Made by a program: the position numbers and the translations under genes. The notes under the pieces were generated by a model. The model was not told the DNA's origin. It saw only the letters and a list, made by a program, of their open reading frames with translations, and ran no database searches. Below, in pieces: positions 43,583 through 55,863 of a stretch of DNA of 64,000 nt; within the stretch, counting starts at the first letter, position 1, and each line of letters opens with the position of its first letter. The stretch comes from Cyanophora paradoxa (Eukaryota; Glaucocystophyceae; Cyanophorales; Cyanophoraceae): the NCBI GenBank assembly GCA_004431415.1, contig QPMI01000412.1, positions 1-64,000 of the forward strand. The letters are read 5' to 3'.

Positions 43583-44282
43583 CGCCGTTCCCCTTTCCCT
43601 CCCACCCTCCTCCCCACCCACTCTCCTCCGCCCCCTCCTCACCCCTCTTCCTCCCGGCCATGGCCTCCTCCGGCGCCGATTGTTCGGGCTCCAGCCGCCC
43701 CATTGGCGAAATACTTGCACGTGAGTGTCAACCCGCAGGCTCGATCCCGGTCTCCCATCCCTCGCCCTTCCGCTCCACTCCTCAAGGCTCGCTCCCGTGC
43801 CCGTCCCACCCGTCCGGCCTGCCTCGCTGCCCCTCGCGTTGGAGTGTTGCGCTTTTCTCAGGAGTAGCGAATGTTTTCTCTTTTTTTTATTATTGGCGGA
43901 TGTTTTCAAGTTGTCTTTTCAGATAACAGATCATGATTATAAGCTGTGTTCGACGCTGCTCGGTTGCGCGCTCGTGTTTTCCGGATTCAATTATTGTATA
44001 ATGTTCGACTCGGCGAAATAGCTGCGCACTTTCTTCCCGAGAATTATTTCTTCCATCTAGGCTAGGATTTCAGTACAGTTTCACCGAGTCAGCTAAAGCT
44101 TTTTTCAGTTTTCCGAAGTTTCCCCCCTTTTCTGCAGCTGCACTAACCGCGCCGCTCAGTGACTTCAGCCTTCGAATTCGAATTCCCGGGCGAGGGCCAC
44201 GCGGGGCCGGGCCGCCTCCCTCTCCGATCCAATTGCAATTGCACACTGCCCGCCGCACACTCTAGTTGACTTCCAATTAATT
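43583..44282. other. Junction DNA between copies A and B
   Basis: After the loss of homology, the frame runs on without domains to a stop at 43924-43926. A TCTC/T-rich segment and then AT-richer DNA follow. I see no gene. Confidence 0.4.
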
Positions 44283-44465
44283 GGATGCCTGTATATATAC
44301 TATGATACGATCAGTGAGCTGCAAACGAGGCTAATTATAAGGTCTACGACAAGACCGACAGCTACGAGCTACGAGGGTTCTGCAGCTGGGGCTCGAAATT
44401 CAAACTGCGAATTCGAAATCGGGGGCTCGAACAGCCGGCTTGTTACCCTCAGTAAATCTACTTTA

Positions 44466-46987
44466 CTACGGCGCAAACGGAAAAAATACGCTGAACATCG
44501 CAATCATCGCAGCGACGCTAGGTATGATGATTATACGTGCGAACTCGATTCCTCCGTGGAGCGCAATCCGACCGTTTTCCTCGTAGGCTTCGCGCACGCC
44601 GGCCCCGAAGAAGGCCGGGCCGAGGACGCGCTCCCACCAGCCGAGCTGCCGCTCGAGGGCGCATGTGGCCCACTCGGGCGCGCGCCGCGTGAAGGGCGTT
44701 AGAACGTAGGCGAGCACCGATGCCTGGACCAGGGCCAGGAGCGCGATTGGGCCCAGGATCGGCCCCTGCCAGCGAAAGAGCAGCGCGTTGGCACGCCAGA
44801 GGGCGACGAAGGCAGCGCCGGCGAGCGCGCAGTACGCCGCGAGGACGGCGAGGAGCTGGAGCGCGAGGAGGAGGGACAGGGGCGCGTGCTTGAGGCTCGC
44901 GAGCCGCCGGCCGGCCTCGGCACGGAGGACGCCCCAGTCCGACGGCTCGGCGGGACCCGGAGGGGGCGTGGCGGCGGGGGCGGAGGGGGCGGCCGCATCT
45001 CGCGCCAGCTCGCGGCGATATCGCCGGCCGCGCCGCGGGGAGCTCGAGCCGATGACGGGCCTGGGGCGGTCGCGGTCGTCCGCCGCGCTCGGCGCCGCAG
45101 CTGCAGCCTTCGACGCCGACTCGCGATCGGCGGCGTCGGCGGAGGAGAGGGCCGGAGACAGCGGCTGAGGCCGGGTCCCTTCCGCTTCGAATTCCGCGCC
45201 GGCGCCGGCGCGGCCCTCGAGCGCCAGGTCGGTCTGCGCGCGCGCCAAAATGTTAGGCCGGGCCCGCGCCCCCTGTGCCCCCGGCTCTGACCTCGGGGTC
45301 GTAGAGGACGGGGCTCGCAGCGGCGCGGAACGCGGCCTCGCACTCGGGACCCACCTCCCGCCACCGCGCCTGCCCGCCCCGCCCGCGGCCGCGCCGCCCG
45401 CCCGCGTGAGGCCTACGGGCGATACGAAGTGGGGGGTGGGGAGGGGGGTACGAGGGCACCCGAATGCGGCGCAGAGAGAGGCTCAAGTACGGCCCCTCGG
45501 CCCCCGAGAGGCCCTCTGCGCCCGCAGTGAGCGATTCGCGCGTCGGAGGCGCGCGCGCGCCCCACGGACCACAGACGGGGCAGATCTCCGCCGCGCCTCC
45601 CGCCCGCCGGCGCTCCAGGCACTGCTTGTGGAAGCTGCGCAAGTGCGATTCCGAGTAAATTAAGCACGGCCTGAACGATGCGCGCGGACGACCGCACTTG
45701 TGCCCGCAGAAGAGGTACCCGTCCGAGGGGCGCGAGACCGGATCGAAGCAGATCGCGCAGAGGTCTCCCGTGTACCCCGGCTCGTGCCGCAGTTTCTGCA
45801 GCTCCTGCGCGGACCCAAAGAACTGTCACGAACTTCAATCCGATTTAAAATTCGATCGCCCTCACCTCCAGAGCGCGAGCGGCGGGGGGTACGGAGTTCT
45901 CTGGCGGGTCCTGGCGATCAGCTCGCGACCCCCTTGGCCAGGGCCACATCCATGGCCAGCGCTTCGCGGCCCAGAGTCCCGCCAGAAAAGCGAGAGCTGT
46001 GCGAGAAATCGGACTTCAGGCCGAGCTTAAGCCTTCGAATTCAACGAAAGCCCGCTGTGCTTGATAATACGGGCGCGCGGGTTCCGCGTACCGATCGCGA
46101 GTGCGATCGCGAGAGCGTAGAAGGCGGGTCGCTGGATGGCAGTTGCGATTGCAGCTGCGGACGATGCGGCCCGCTCGAGAAGCTCTGGCGCGCGGGTAGC
46201 CACAACTGCGGTGGCATCGGCCGCGGCGGACGTGGATCTCAGACGCAAACGAGGCTGCTTGCACCTTCGCTGCCGCTCGCCGCGGCGGCAGGCCGCTCGA
46301 AGTGTACGAGAGCCCCGAGAAACGCCGTTGCGGCCCCTAGGCCTGCAGCCGCCGCCGCCGCTCGAAGACGTGGGCGCGTAAATTGATCTGCGTGTCAGAA
46401 AGAAGATGAGTTCGAGCACAGGCCACGGCAGTTCACTGGCGCGCGAATAAATCTCTTGCGCGCGATTTAATTTGAATTCCTCGAACTAAGTACTCTGCAA
46501 ACCTTGATCGCGGTGAGCTCCTTCATGGCGAGCTCGAGGTTTAGGAGGCTTCGAAGTGAATGTGCAGCTGCTCGAGGCTTCGTCAGAGTCTGCATGATCA
46601 TGACGACTCGGCGCGCGCGCGCGCGAGAAGATATCGATGCGCGCAATCGCCGCACCTCGAGCTTGCGCCTTCGTTATCCTCCTGCATCGTCACAGAATCT
46701 TCGCCCGCGTGATGATGGGCTGCAGGCGTCTGCAGCTGCGCATGCGGCTGCGGCTGCTTCTCGGCCACGGTGATTGTGACTCTCTGCGGCCGCGGTCGCA
46801 CGCTCCATGAGATCGTCGCCCCAGAGCGACGCTGCTTCAGTTCCCGCAGTCGGCAGAACGCCGCGACGCGCCGCCGAGGCCAACGCAGCGCAAGAAGGCT
46901 ATCCGCGCTTTCGCCTCTCTCCGCGATGGCTTGCGACCAGCTCGCTAAAGGCGCTACAAAGACCGCGCCGCTGCCGGCGGCGAGCAT
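44466..46987 (-). CDS. RING-type E3 ubiquitin ligase-like membrane protein, copy B
   Basis: This is a paralogue of copies A and C with the same exon order: start ATG 46987 (MLAAGSGAVFVAPLASW), helical exon LNLELAMKELTAIK (about 46510-46550), ASSAAAIATAIQRPAFYALAI (46110-46180), RING half-sites at 45696-45770 and 45590-45650, and a last exon ending 44466 with two or three membrane helices (LSLLLALQLLAVLAAYCAL; IALLALVQASVLAYVL; IIIPSVAAMIAMFSVFFPF). A (CG)n run at 46612-46625 shifts the frame relative to copy A inside the first coding block; a nearby ATGCAG acceptor at about 46590 could restore it by splicing. All RING cysteines are kept, so it may be functional. Confidence 0.55.
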
Positions 46988-47205
46988 GGCGGGCCCGGGG
47001 CGCGGCTGGCCGAATCCGAAAGGCCCGGAAGTTGAGGCCGAAACACGGGGACGGGTAGAGGGCCGCGCTTCGTTCGCAGATCGCTCAAGTCGGGTGTGCT
47101 CGCCTCTCCGCCCCTCACGCGCTCGAGGATCCGGAGCTCGTCCGAGAAGAGCGGCAAGGGCTCGCTCCCCAGCCGCGGAGGAGGCGTGCGGTCGTGTGAC
47201 CCAAA
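46988..47205. promoter_or_regulatory. Orphan copy of the bidirectional promoter
   Basis: This corresponds to 39507-39724 and to 55920-56116. On the VPS15 side no gene follows, so the promoter drives only the RING gene, or an unknown transcript into 47.2-48.5 kb. Confidence 0.55.
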
Positions 47206-48551
47206 ATTAAATTAAATTAAAGCTCGTGTGACTCCGCCCCATGGCCATGCATATATACGTAGTAATAGTCTCGGATCCGATAACTTTTTCTAGTTTTCGC
47301 TGGGTTCTCGGTTTTTTTTCCAACGGAACCCAACTTCCTGAGACGGGGACTTCAACGCCCGCGTAACGGCGCCAGTTTCCGGATAGCCCCAAGTCTAAGG
47401 GCCTCATAGCCCGGACCAGCGCCGCTGAAAGACGCGTCCTAAGCGACCTCGGGATTGCATATCGACATACACTCGCTTCCGGGCGCACGCGGAGCGCAGC
47501 CTGGGCGCCGAAAATGACTATGAGCACTATATAAAGTGAATTCTCGAGCGGCAGCCCTTAATCTGCGGCAGCAGCTGAGATCGCCCTCGCCCGTTTGCAC
47601 GGCCAAAAAAGGCCGAAAAGACCCAAGCGTACCCCCCTCAGCGGCTACGGCGCTACGCCAGCCAGCTTCCCAGCCGGCGCCAGCAGCGTCGCGCGCACGT
47701 CGAGGCGCGCAATCGAACGCGCCAAGCGTATCGAATGCGCATGCTCGGGGCCCGTCCGGCGAACCTCGCTCTTTGGGCCAGGTGAGCCAGCGGCCCGGCC
47801 GGAAGGCTCTCGCAACGATCTCTGAGCTATCCGCCCGCAGATGGCCTCCGTCGCGCGCGCCCGCAGTCCGCAGGGCGCCCAAGCGCATCGAATGCCCGGG
47901 GCCCGTCCGGCGTGGCCTCGCTCTTTGGGCCAGGTACCGGTGGCTCTCGCCCGCAGTCCGCAGGGCAGGGCGTCCAATTTTCAAGTCCAATTTGCATGTA
48001 CTTTCTGCTATACATGTACATTCTGCGATGCATTATATTATGAGATCGATGCATTCGAATTCCGCCGAGGCTCTCAGAGTCTTCATCCCACACCACTATT
48101 ACTGCCTCCCATGCCTGACTCCGGGAAAGTTCGGCGCGCCACCTGACTCCGGGTTAATCCCCCCTTATACCCCCTTATAGCTTGCCTCCACACAGCCCCC
48201 GCCGAGAGCATCTCGGGTCCTGGTTCTCGATATATATGGCCACCGGCGAGGGACCTAGCTATATAGGTATATACAGTTCCGAAGTTCCCTCGTTTCTAGA
48301 TCATCGGATCATCGGATCTTTCCTTCCCTCGAGGGGAGAACGAGGGGACGAGGGGAGTCACGTGCACAGAGTGAGCCCGGCGGGGACAGGGCGGAGACGA
48401 GGGGGCATGGGAAGGACCGCGGCCGGCTTCCTATTTGATGATCATGAAGGAAGGGGCGAAGGAAGGAGCATCCCCATAGATATAGCTATAGATACCTATA
48501 GCGTATATATACCTACAGCTATAGATAGAATAGATAGCCGCTGAGCTAAAG
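47206..48551. other. Spacer with a 160-bp tandem duplication
   Basis: A segment with CGAATG..CGGGGCCCGTCCGG and CTCGCTCTTTGGGCCAGGT occurs at 47723-47783 and 47880-47934, with CCCGCAGTCCGCAGGGC at 47860-47877 and 47949-47966. Frames on both strands here repeat the same peptide and are probably not real genes. 48.0-48.5 kb shows nothing but a short GAGGGGAGAACGAGGGGACGA purine run. Confidence 0.45.
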
Positions 48552-51038
48552 CTACTTCCAGACCTTGATGGCGCCGTCGCGGGAGGCGGAGAGGAGCACG
48601 CGGCTCGGGCTCGCCGCGAACCGCACGTCCAGCACCGCGTCCCCGTGGTGCGCCGGCGCCGCAGGCACCCGCGCGCTCCGCTCCGGCTGCGACGCCGAGG
48701 GGGGCGCCGCCGCCGCCGGCGTCGGCGGGGCCACCTCGCGGCAGTAGGCCACCCCGTTCACGGTCTCGTGCACGTACGAGAAGCGCTCCGGCCCGGCGCC
48801 GGCCGCGGCGCCGGCGGCCGGCGGCCCGCAGATGACGTACGAGTCGGTCCCGGCGAGGTCCCACCAGCGGACGCGCCCGTCGGAGCCGGCGGTGACGAGG
48901 CCCGACCAGCCGTCCGGTGCGCACAGCTGCGCCCGGATCGACGGCTCCGCCCGCAGCGCCCCCGCGCTCCCCAGCTCCTGCGCCGCGGCGCGTCAGAGGC
49001 CTAGCCTCCTAAGCCTAGGCCTGGGGCGGAAGCTTCGGCCTAGGGCGGAAGGGGCGGCACCTCGATGGCCCCATTCAGGTCCGCCCCGGCAACGCCGTCC
49101 GCCCCGGCGGAGGGGTCGGCGGAGGGCGAGGGCGAGGGCGGCTCGGGGGCCCCCAGGGGCCGGGCGGGGCACGAGGCCTGGAAGACGCGGACCGCCTCGC
49201 CCGCGTCCAGGGGGTACACCGAAACTTCGTTGCGCCCCGCCGCCACGCAGACACGTGGCGCCCCGCCGCGCGCCCCCGCCGCGCCGTCCCGCGCCGCGGG
49301 GCCCCAGCTCGACGAGGGGTACAGCAATAGGCTGTGGATGCGCCTGCGCGAACAAGCACGTGAGCCGCGCTCTGATCACATATCAGAAGATTCTCTCTCT
49401 AGTCCTGGGGGCGCACGAGCGGGCCGGGTGGCGCCAGGAGCGGACGGGTACGGCGAATCGCAGGTCCCACAGGAGGAGCGCCCCCCGGTGGGTGCCCCCA
49501 AGCAGCCAGCGGCCCGACACGTCCGCCAGCGCCGCCGTCAGGAAGCCGTCCGAGGGCGCCACGGGCAGGCTCCACGCCGGCCGCTCCGGCCGCGCCCGCA
49601 GGTCCATTGCCACCGCCGCCCCGGAGCGCTGCGGGGCCCGTGAGCGGCGAGCGAAGCGGACATCGATTATCAGCTTATCTTCTTTTACAACTAATCTCTC
49701 TGATAAAATCTTAATCTTAAGCTTAGAGCGGAGCTGGCGGCCCTAGCCTCGAGCCCGGATCGGACCTGGGAGGCGGCCAGGAGGAGGGCCTGCGCCCCGT
49801 ACGGGTCGAGCAGCTCCAGCACCGTAACAGGGTTGGCGCCCGCGCCGGCTCCCGCGCAGGGGAGGGCGGCCCGGCGGGCGCGGGCGGGGCGCGCCCCCGC
49901 CTCCAGGTCGAAGAGGGCGATCGACCCCGCGTCGGCGCCCGCCGCGAGGCCGCGGCCCCGCTCGAAGAAGGCGACGGCCCGGGCCCGGCCCCCAAGGCCG
50001 CCGCCCTGCGCCGGCGCCGCCCTCAGAGCGCGCGGGGCCGCCCGAACGGAGCAGGGCGCGCGCGGCACAGCTTCGATCTAGAGCTCGAGCTTAGATAGCA
50101 TCTTGATCCCATCTTCTTGCGCGTGTAGCTCTAAAAATGAGATACGATCTTAATCCCATCTTCTTATTAATTCCCGCGCACGGCGACGGTCTAAGCTAGG
50201 TTTAGGAGGTACGTAGAGAAGGTCTAAGCTAGTGCTCTAAGCTATATATATGAGCTCTTAGCTTACATCGGAAGTGCTCTCATCTCTCGTCTGATAGATT
50301 AGATAGTATCTTAACCCCATCTTCTTATCGATTCCCGCGCACGGCGTCGAAGGCGGAGAGGGTCGCCCTTGGCTAAGATCTTCCTCTTATCTCCTTGTAC
50401 GCAATAATAGTAATAAAGCTTGGCATCTAGCTTAGTAATATAGATCGATCTCTTAATCTTGTGCGAGGGACCCAGCGCACGGCGTCGGAGGTCGAGAGGG
50501 TCGCCCTGGGGTCGAACGCGACGTCCCGCTCGAGGCGGGCGCAGTCCCACAGCTTGCACGTCCCGTCGTCCGACGCCGTCGCAAAGAGCGGCGCCGGGGA
50601 CCCCTCCGCCGCGACCGCGATCTGCACATGCAGCCGGCGTGAAAAGATTAAGAAGATTAAGAAGCTTAGAGGCTCTTAGGAAGGCGGGCAGCCGGCGTGA
50701 ACGGCGTGAAACGCGGCTCGAAATGGAGCTGAAGGGAAGGAAAAATCAACAGGAACTTCAAGAAAGATCAGAAGAAGCTAGAAAGAGGCTCAATAGAAGT
50801 TTGAGAGGAGATCAGAAGAAGTTTAAAATAGCTTTTAGAAACCCGGAGGAGGCTGGCTCAATAGCTTTAAATAGCTTTCGGAGGAGGCTTCTGAGCTCAG
50901 AAGAGGCTTCGAAGGGGCGGGGGCGCACGCGGTTGACGGCGGCGTCGTGGGCGGGGAGGTGGAGGGCGAGGACGCCCCGGGGCCGCCAGTCCCGCGCCCA
51001 GTCATCCCGGCCCCTGAAGCCTGGGGTGAGGGAGAGGG

Positions 51039-51079
<41 letters not shown>

Positions 51080-54000
51080 GGGGAGGGGGGCGCACGCGCT
51101 CCCGACCCAGCCGGTGCTCACGCCGGCGCCGCGGACGGGGCGGGGACCAGCGCGGGGGAGGGAGCTCCGGCGGGGCGGCGGCGGCTGGATCGGACGGGGA
51201 GAGGGCCGCGGGCCACCGGGGGGGGCGCCCTCGGGCGGCTCGGGCCCGAGCGGGGCGAGCGAGGGCGGCGGCGCGGCGAGGCGGCGGACCTCGGGCGGCG
51301 GGCGCGGGGCCGCCGCGGGGCCGGCGGCGGCCTCGGCGGGGCGCCGCCGGGGCCGGCGCCGGCCTCGCCCTCGGCGAACGCGGCGGGGCGGGCCGCCTGC
51401 GCCACGATGCCGGCGTGGCGGCCTCTGACAAGGGCCGCCTCGCCCGCCCGCAGCGGCGCCCCGTACACGCGCGGCCGCCCGTCGCCGCTGCCGCCGTCGC
51501 CGCGGCCCGCGCGGCCCCAGCCGGAGGCGCGCGCCTGCGAGCGAGCGAGCGGGCGGAGTTACAATCGCGGGGCGGGGAACGGTTAGACGAACGGGCGCGG
51601 CGCAGGCGCACGTGCAGAGGGCCGCGGCGGCGGCGCGGATGTAGGGGGCCAGCCTGCGCAGCTTCTCCTGCGGGAGCCCTTCAGTCGGCGCCGCGCGGGG
51701 AGGGGCGGGGCGGCAGAGGGTGCCCGCCTCCTCTGTAGGGAGCCCCCGGCCCGAGGGCGATGCAGCGGCCGCGGCCTCGTCGCTGGGCGCGGGCCCCGCG
51801 GGGCGGGGCGCCGGGCCGTCGGAGCCAGAGGGCGGGGCGGGGCCGGAGGGTCCGGAGGCGGCGGGGGCGCGGGGCGGGTCGCTGGTCTCAGGCGACGAGC
51901 CGCGCTCCTCGTCGCTCTCGTCGGCAGCGGGCGGCGGGGCGCGGGGCGGGCGGCGGGGCGGCGGGCGGCGGGGGCGGCGGCGGGGAGGGTACGGGGCGCG
52001 GGGCGGTGCGGGAGGGCCCCGCGGGCGGCGAGCCGACGACAAGAGCGTCGGGCGCGGCGGCGCGACGGCGGCAGAGGCGGCGGAGGAGCGGCGGGGTGGA
52101 GGATGGGCGGGCTGCCGACGAGGGGGCGCGAGGAGGCCGGGCCGCGCGGGGCCGGCCCCGGGCGGAGCGGCATGGCGATGGGCGCCGAGGCGGGGAGGGA
52201 GGGGGAGCGATCGGCTGGGTCGAGGGAGCGCAGGGAGGCCAGCGCGGGCGAGAAGCCGGCCGGCGTGGCGCCCGCGGCCGACTCGGACGGGCGCCGCTGC
52301 TCCGCCGGCGAAGCCGACGCCTGCAAAGCGGTCAGGCGGGCGGGGGGGCGGGCGAGTCATGCGAGGAAGGGACGAGGCGCACGGCGGCGGCGGCGGCGGC
52401 GACGGCGCGGGCGAAGGCCTCTCGGGAGACCTGTGCGGACGACGCGTGAGGGGCGAGGAGCAAATAAAGGGGAGGGCAGAAGGGAAAGAGCAGCACGGGG
52501 GGCGGTAGGGAGGCGAGGATCGCCTCGGGGCTCTCGAGGCGGGGCGGCTCGCGCGCGAGGACGGGCCGCAGGACGGGCAGCAGGCCGCAAAATGCGTCGG
52601 CGGGGCCGAGGCGCGCCGCCGCCGTCGCGAGGAGGCGGGCGGCCTCGCGGCGGACGGTGAGGCCCGGATGGAGGAGGAGGGGCGCCGCCCGCGGGGCGAC
52701 CTCGGTGCAGAGCGGGGCGGGGCGGACGAGCTCGAGGCGGCAGAGGGCGGCGAGGGCGGCGAGGGCGGCCGCCAGGAGCCCCTCCTCCGCGTCCTGGAAG
52801 GCCTGCGGGGGTATAAAACTCGGATCGAATTTGATCTCGTGAGGGCGCTCGGGGCGGGCGGGGGGGCGGGCCTGGAGGATGCAGGGGAGGAGGAACTCGT
52901 GGAGGGCCGCCGGGCCCAAGAAGCACGCCATCCCCTGCGCCGCCCGGAAGAAGCCCCGCCGCAGCTGCCAGACCGGCTCAGATCAGATCGGATCGGATCA
53001 GATCAGATCTGAGGGGGCGCGCCTGGGGGTCGCGGTCGTTGAGGGTGGAGATGAGGAGCGGGAGGGCGACGTTGGCGGCCCGCTCGCGCCCCAGCATCAC
53101 GCACAGCCGGTCCATCTCCTGCAGGCGACGCCGCGTGGGAAGCGTAAGGACGGCGGGGCATGCTGGGGGCGGGCGGGCTCACGGCAAGGAGGACGGTGCG
53201 GACGGCGCTGGGCGCGTCCCGCGACATCATGTCCATCACCAGCCTACGCGGGGGCGAAGGAAGCGGCCCTCAGCAGGAAGCTCGAGCCTAGGCTAAAGCA
53301 GGGCGGGGCCGCTCGCACCGCGAGAAGGCTTCCTGCAGCCCGTGGAGCTCCGAGTCGTACGAGAGGGGCGGGGGGGCCGGCGCCGGCCCCGCCCCCGCCG
53401 GCGACTCGGGGGCGGCCGCGGGGAGACTGGTCCGTGGGGGCGGGCTCCCGGCCGGCGAGGCGAGCGGGGCTAGGGAAGGCGCCCTTGCCATGGCCCCTGC
53501 GGCGGCGGCGGCGGCGCGTTGCCGGGCGAGCTGCGCGGGCGCTAAGATACAGAGGCGCCAAGGGCGCTAAGAGCGCTAAAAGGGCGGGGCCGCACGAGGG
53601 AGGTGTCGAGGAAGCGGCGGGCGGTGTCGGCGAGGTCTGCCAGCCTCGCCGCGTACTCCACCCGCACCAGCTGGAGGGGGGGTGGGCGGGGCGAAGGGGG
53701 GGAGAGGGTGGGGGAGGGGGGTACGGCACCTCGTCGGGGTCGGCGGCGAGGGAGGAGAGGGCGGGTAGGACGTACTCGGCGAAGAGGGGCCCCTCCCCTT
53801 CCGGCACCGCCCCCACCGCCCCCAGCTGGTTCCCGCCGAGCTCAGCTGGGGCGGGGCGGGATGGGGGCGGGAGGGGCGGGGTGGGGCGGACGAGGGCGGT
53901 GAGGGTGCGGAGGGCGGCGGCGCGGACGCGGGGCGCGGCGTCGGTGAGGGCCGTCGCGGCGAAGGGCACGAGCCGCTGGAGCCGGACCTCGTCCTCCACC

Positions 54001-55863
54001 GCCGGCGAGATCTGAGGCCGGCTCAGATCAGATCAGATCAGATCAGATCAGATCGGCGGGTGGAGCGGGGCGGGGCCGGCGCTCGCGCGCCTGGAGCATA
54101 AGGTCGAGGGCGCGCAGCTTCGACTCGGGCAGGCGCAGGCTCCGGAAGGCGGCGCAGAGGGCCCCGGCGAGGATCGCCGCCGGCGTGCCCCGCGCCGGGC
54201 CCGGGCCCGGCTCCCCGGCCCCCGGCTGAGGCAGAAGCAGCGACCCGTTGCCCGGCCGCGGCGGCGTGGCGGGGACTCGGGGGGCGAAGGCCGCGGGGCC
54301 TCCCCGGGGCTCAGGGACGACGGGCCGGGCGCGGGGCCGTGGGAGGGCGTGGAGGGGCCGGGCGAGGCGAGCGCCGGCGGCGGCGGCGGGCCGCCCGGCG
54401 GCGGGCTCCGCACGCCGGCCTGCGCAGAAGGGTGAGGGGCGAAGGGGCGGGGCGGGGGGCGCGGGGGGCGGGAGGCGCGGACCGGGGCGAGGCGAGGGCG
54501 GCGCGCCAGCGCTCGAAGTCGCGGGCGAGGGCGCGCACCTCCTCCGCGAGGGCGGCCGGCGCGGCGGCGCGGGCGGCGCGCGAGGAGGGCGGCGGGGGCG
54601 GCGGCGGCGGCGGGGGCCACTCGGCGGCCCCTCCAGCGCGAGGAGGTCCGGCAGGGCGCGGGCGAGGGCCGCCACGCGCGAGTCCGGGTCCAGGGGCGGA
54701 GCCCCGCGAGGAAGGCGTGGAGGCGCGGGAAGCAGGGCGGGAAGGCGCCGCCGGCGCCCTCCACGGCCCCCGGGAGGAGGTAGGCGGCGGCGGGGAGGCG
54801 CGCGGCGGGGTCGCGCTGCGTCATATGCGCGACGAGGGCGCGCAGGGGCGCGTCGGGGATGCGGGCGAGGGCGGGGCCGGGCCCGGGGCCCTCGCCGCGG
54901 CGGTAGCGGAGGAGCGCGCCGAGGTCGAAGAGGGGCGCCCCGTCGAGCAGCAGCTCCGCCAGCGCACAGCCGGCCCCGAAGACGTCCATCGCCGGCGTCA
55001 GCGCCGCCGCCCCCGCGGACGCTGCCGGGGCCGTGGAGGGCGAGGGGGAGGGCGAGGGAGAGGGGGAGGAGGGGGAGGGGGAGGCGGGGGCGTGCGGGGC
55101 GGGGAGGAATCGCTCCGGGGCGAGGCAGCAGCGGCGGGAGCCGGCGGCGTCGAAGAAGAAGGAGAAGTCGGAGGGCGGGTCCTCGGGCAGCAGCGCCGGC
55201 TTGTAGGGCGCCGCGTCCGCCAGCACGACCCAGTCCCACGTCGTCAGGAGCACGTTCTCGGGCTTGACGTCCCCGTGGCACACGCCCCGCCCGTGCATCT
55301 GCTCCAGCGCCGAGAGCAGCTGGAACGCGATCCAGCGCTTCTCCAGCGGCAGCAGGAACGGCCGCGTCCTGCCCGCACACGGTTGGCCGCGGCGCGGCGG
55401 GGCGCGGTGGGGCAGCGGGCGGGAGGGCGGGCGGGCGGTGCGGACACGAGGCGGTCGCGCAGGTTGCAGGCGAAGTGCTGCCGGAAGAGGTACGCCGCCT
55501 TGTCCGTCTCCACGGTCCGCTGGAATGGCATCACGTTCGGGCACTCGTCCAGCGGCAGCAGCCTCTTGATCTCTGCGCGCCCGCGCCGCCCCGTCGGCCT
55601 CGCGCTCCGGCCCGGCCCGGCCCCGTACGCGCGGCGGGCCGCACGCGCACCGCTGAGGCGCTCCTGGTGCGGGCGGAGCGGGGTGGCGTCGCGCTTCGCG
55701 TACACCTTCACGACGACGTGGCCCTCGTCGTGGATCGCCTCGATCGTCTTCATGAAGCGGCTGCCCCCGAGGTGGTCGACGAAGGTGAGGCCGGTCATGC
55801 CGAGCAGGTGCACGTCGCCCTGCGCCGCCATCGCCGGCGCGGAGACGCTCGTTGCCGCCCCCA
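48552..55863 (-). CDS. VPS15: VPS15 / PIK3R4, regulatory subunit of the class III PI3-kinase, copy C
   Basis: This is the full-length copy. ATG 55863 gives MGAATSVSAPAM (Gly-2 for myristoylation), then HDEGHVVVKVYAKRD, MPFQRTVETDKAAYLFRQHF, EKRWIAFQLLSALEQMHGRG, CHGDVKPENVLLTTWDWVVL and CLAPERF (kinase domain, to about 54780); HEAT repeats at 53999-52330; a low-complexity linker; and a seven-bladed WD40 region at 51010-48552 with HLPAHDAAVN, LFATASDDGTCKLWD, GSIALFDLEAG, WLLGGTHRGALLLWDLRF, VCVAAGRNEVSVYPLD, VTAGSDGRVRWWDL and, last, LSASRDGAIKVWK before TAG. VPS15 anchors and activates VPS34 in autophagy and endosome traffic. The DFG position reads D-A-A. One base is missing relative to copy A near 54688, and further frame differences lie nearby in G/C runs: either assembly error or early decay. 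Confidence 0.85.
50149..50490 (-). repeat. Repeated intron/exon edge in the WD40 part of VPS15
   Basis: A word set CCCATCTTCTTAT..ATTCCCGCGCACGGCG occurs at 50154-50186 and 50314-50346, and its exon part (CGCACGGCGTCG...GAGAGGGTCGCCCT) recurs in the real exon at 50476-50510. The two outer copies are degenerate and have no complete WD40 blade. Confidence 0.6.
51043..51078. repeat. G36 homopolymer
   Basis: An uninterrupted run of 36 G lies in an intron of VPS15 copy C, C-rich on the sense strand. Length errors here are very likely. Confidence 0.9.

Larger units (their letters stand above)
44283..47205. repeat. Segmental duplication copy B (RING gene plus promoter only)
   Basis: Copy B lies in the same orientation as A. 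Homology begins near 44283 (GATGCCTGTATA) and ends at GTCGTGTGACCCAAAA (47190-47205), about 60 bases short of where the VPS15 ATG would be. There it is replaced by an AATTAAATTAA run. Confidence 0.85.

Noticed and set aside
47439-47990. Minus-strand frame with repeated peptide segments
   Set aside because: The repeats come from a 160-bp DNA duplication in spacer DNA; overlapping frames on the other strand show the same and no domain is recognisable.
51002-52360. 452-codon Pro/Arg/Ala-rich frame on the minus strand
   Set aside because: It reads through introns and the linker of VPS15; the composition reflects GC-rich DNA, and the true exons lie in other frames.
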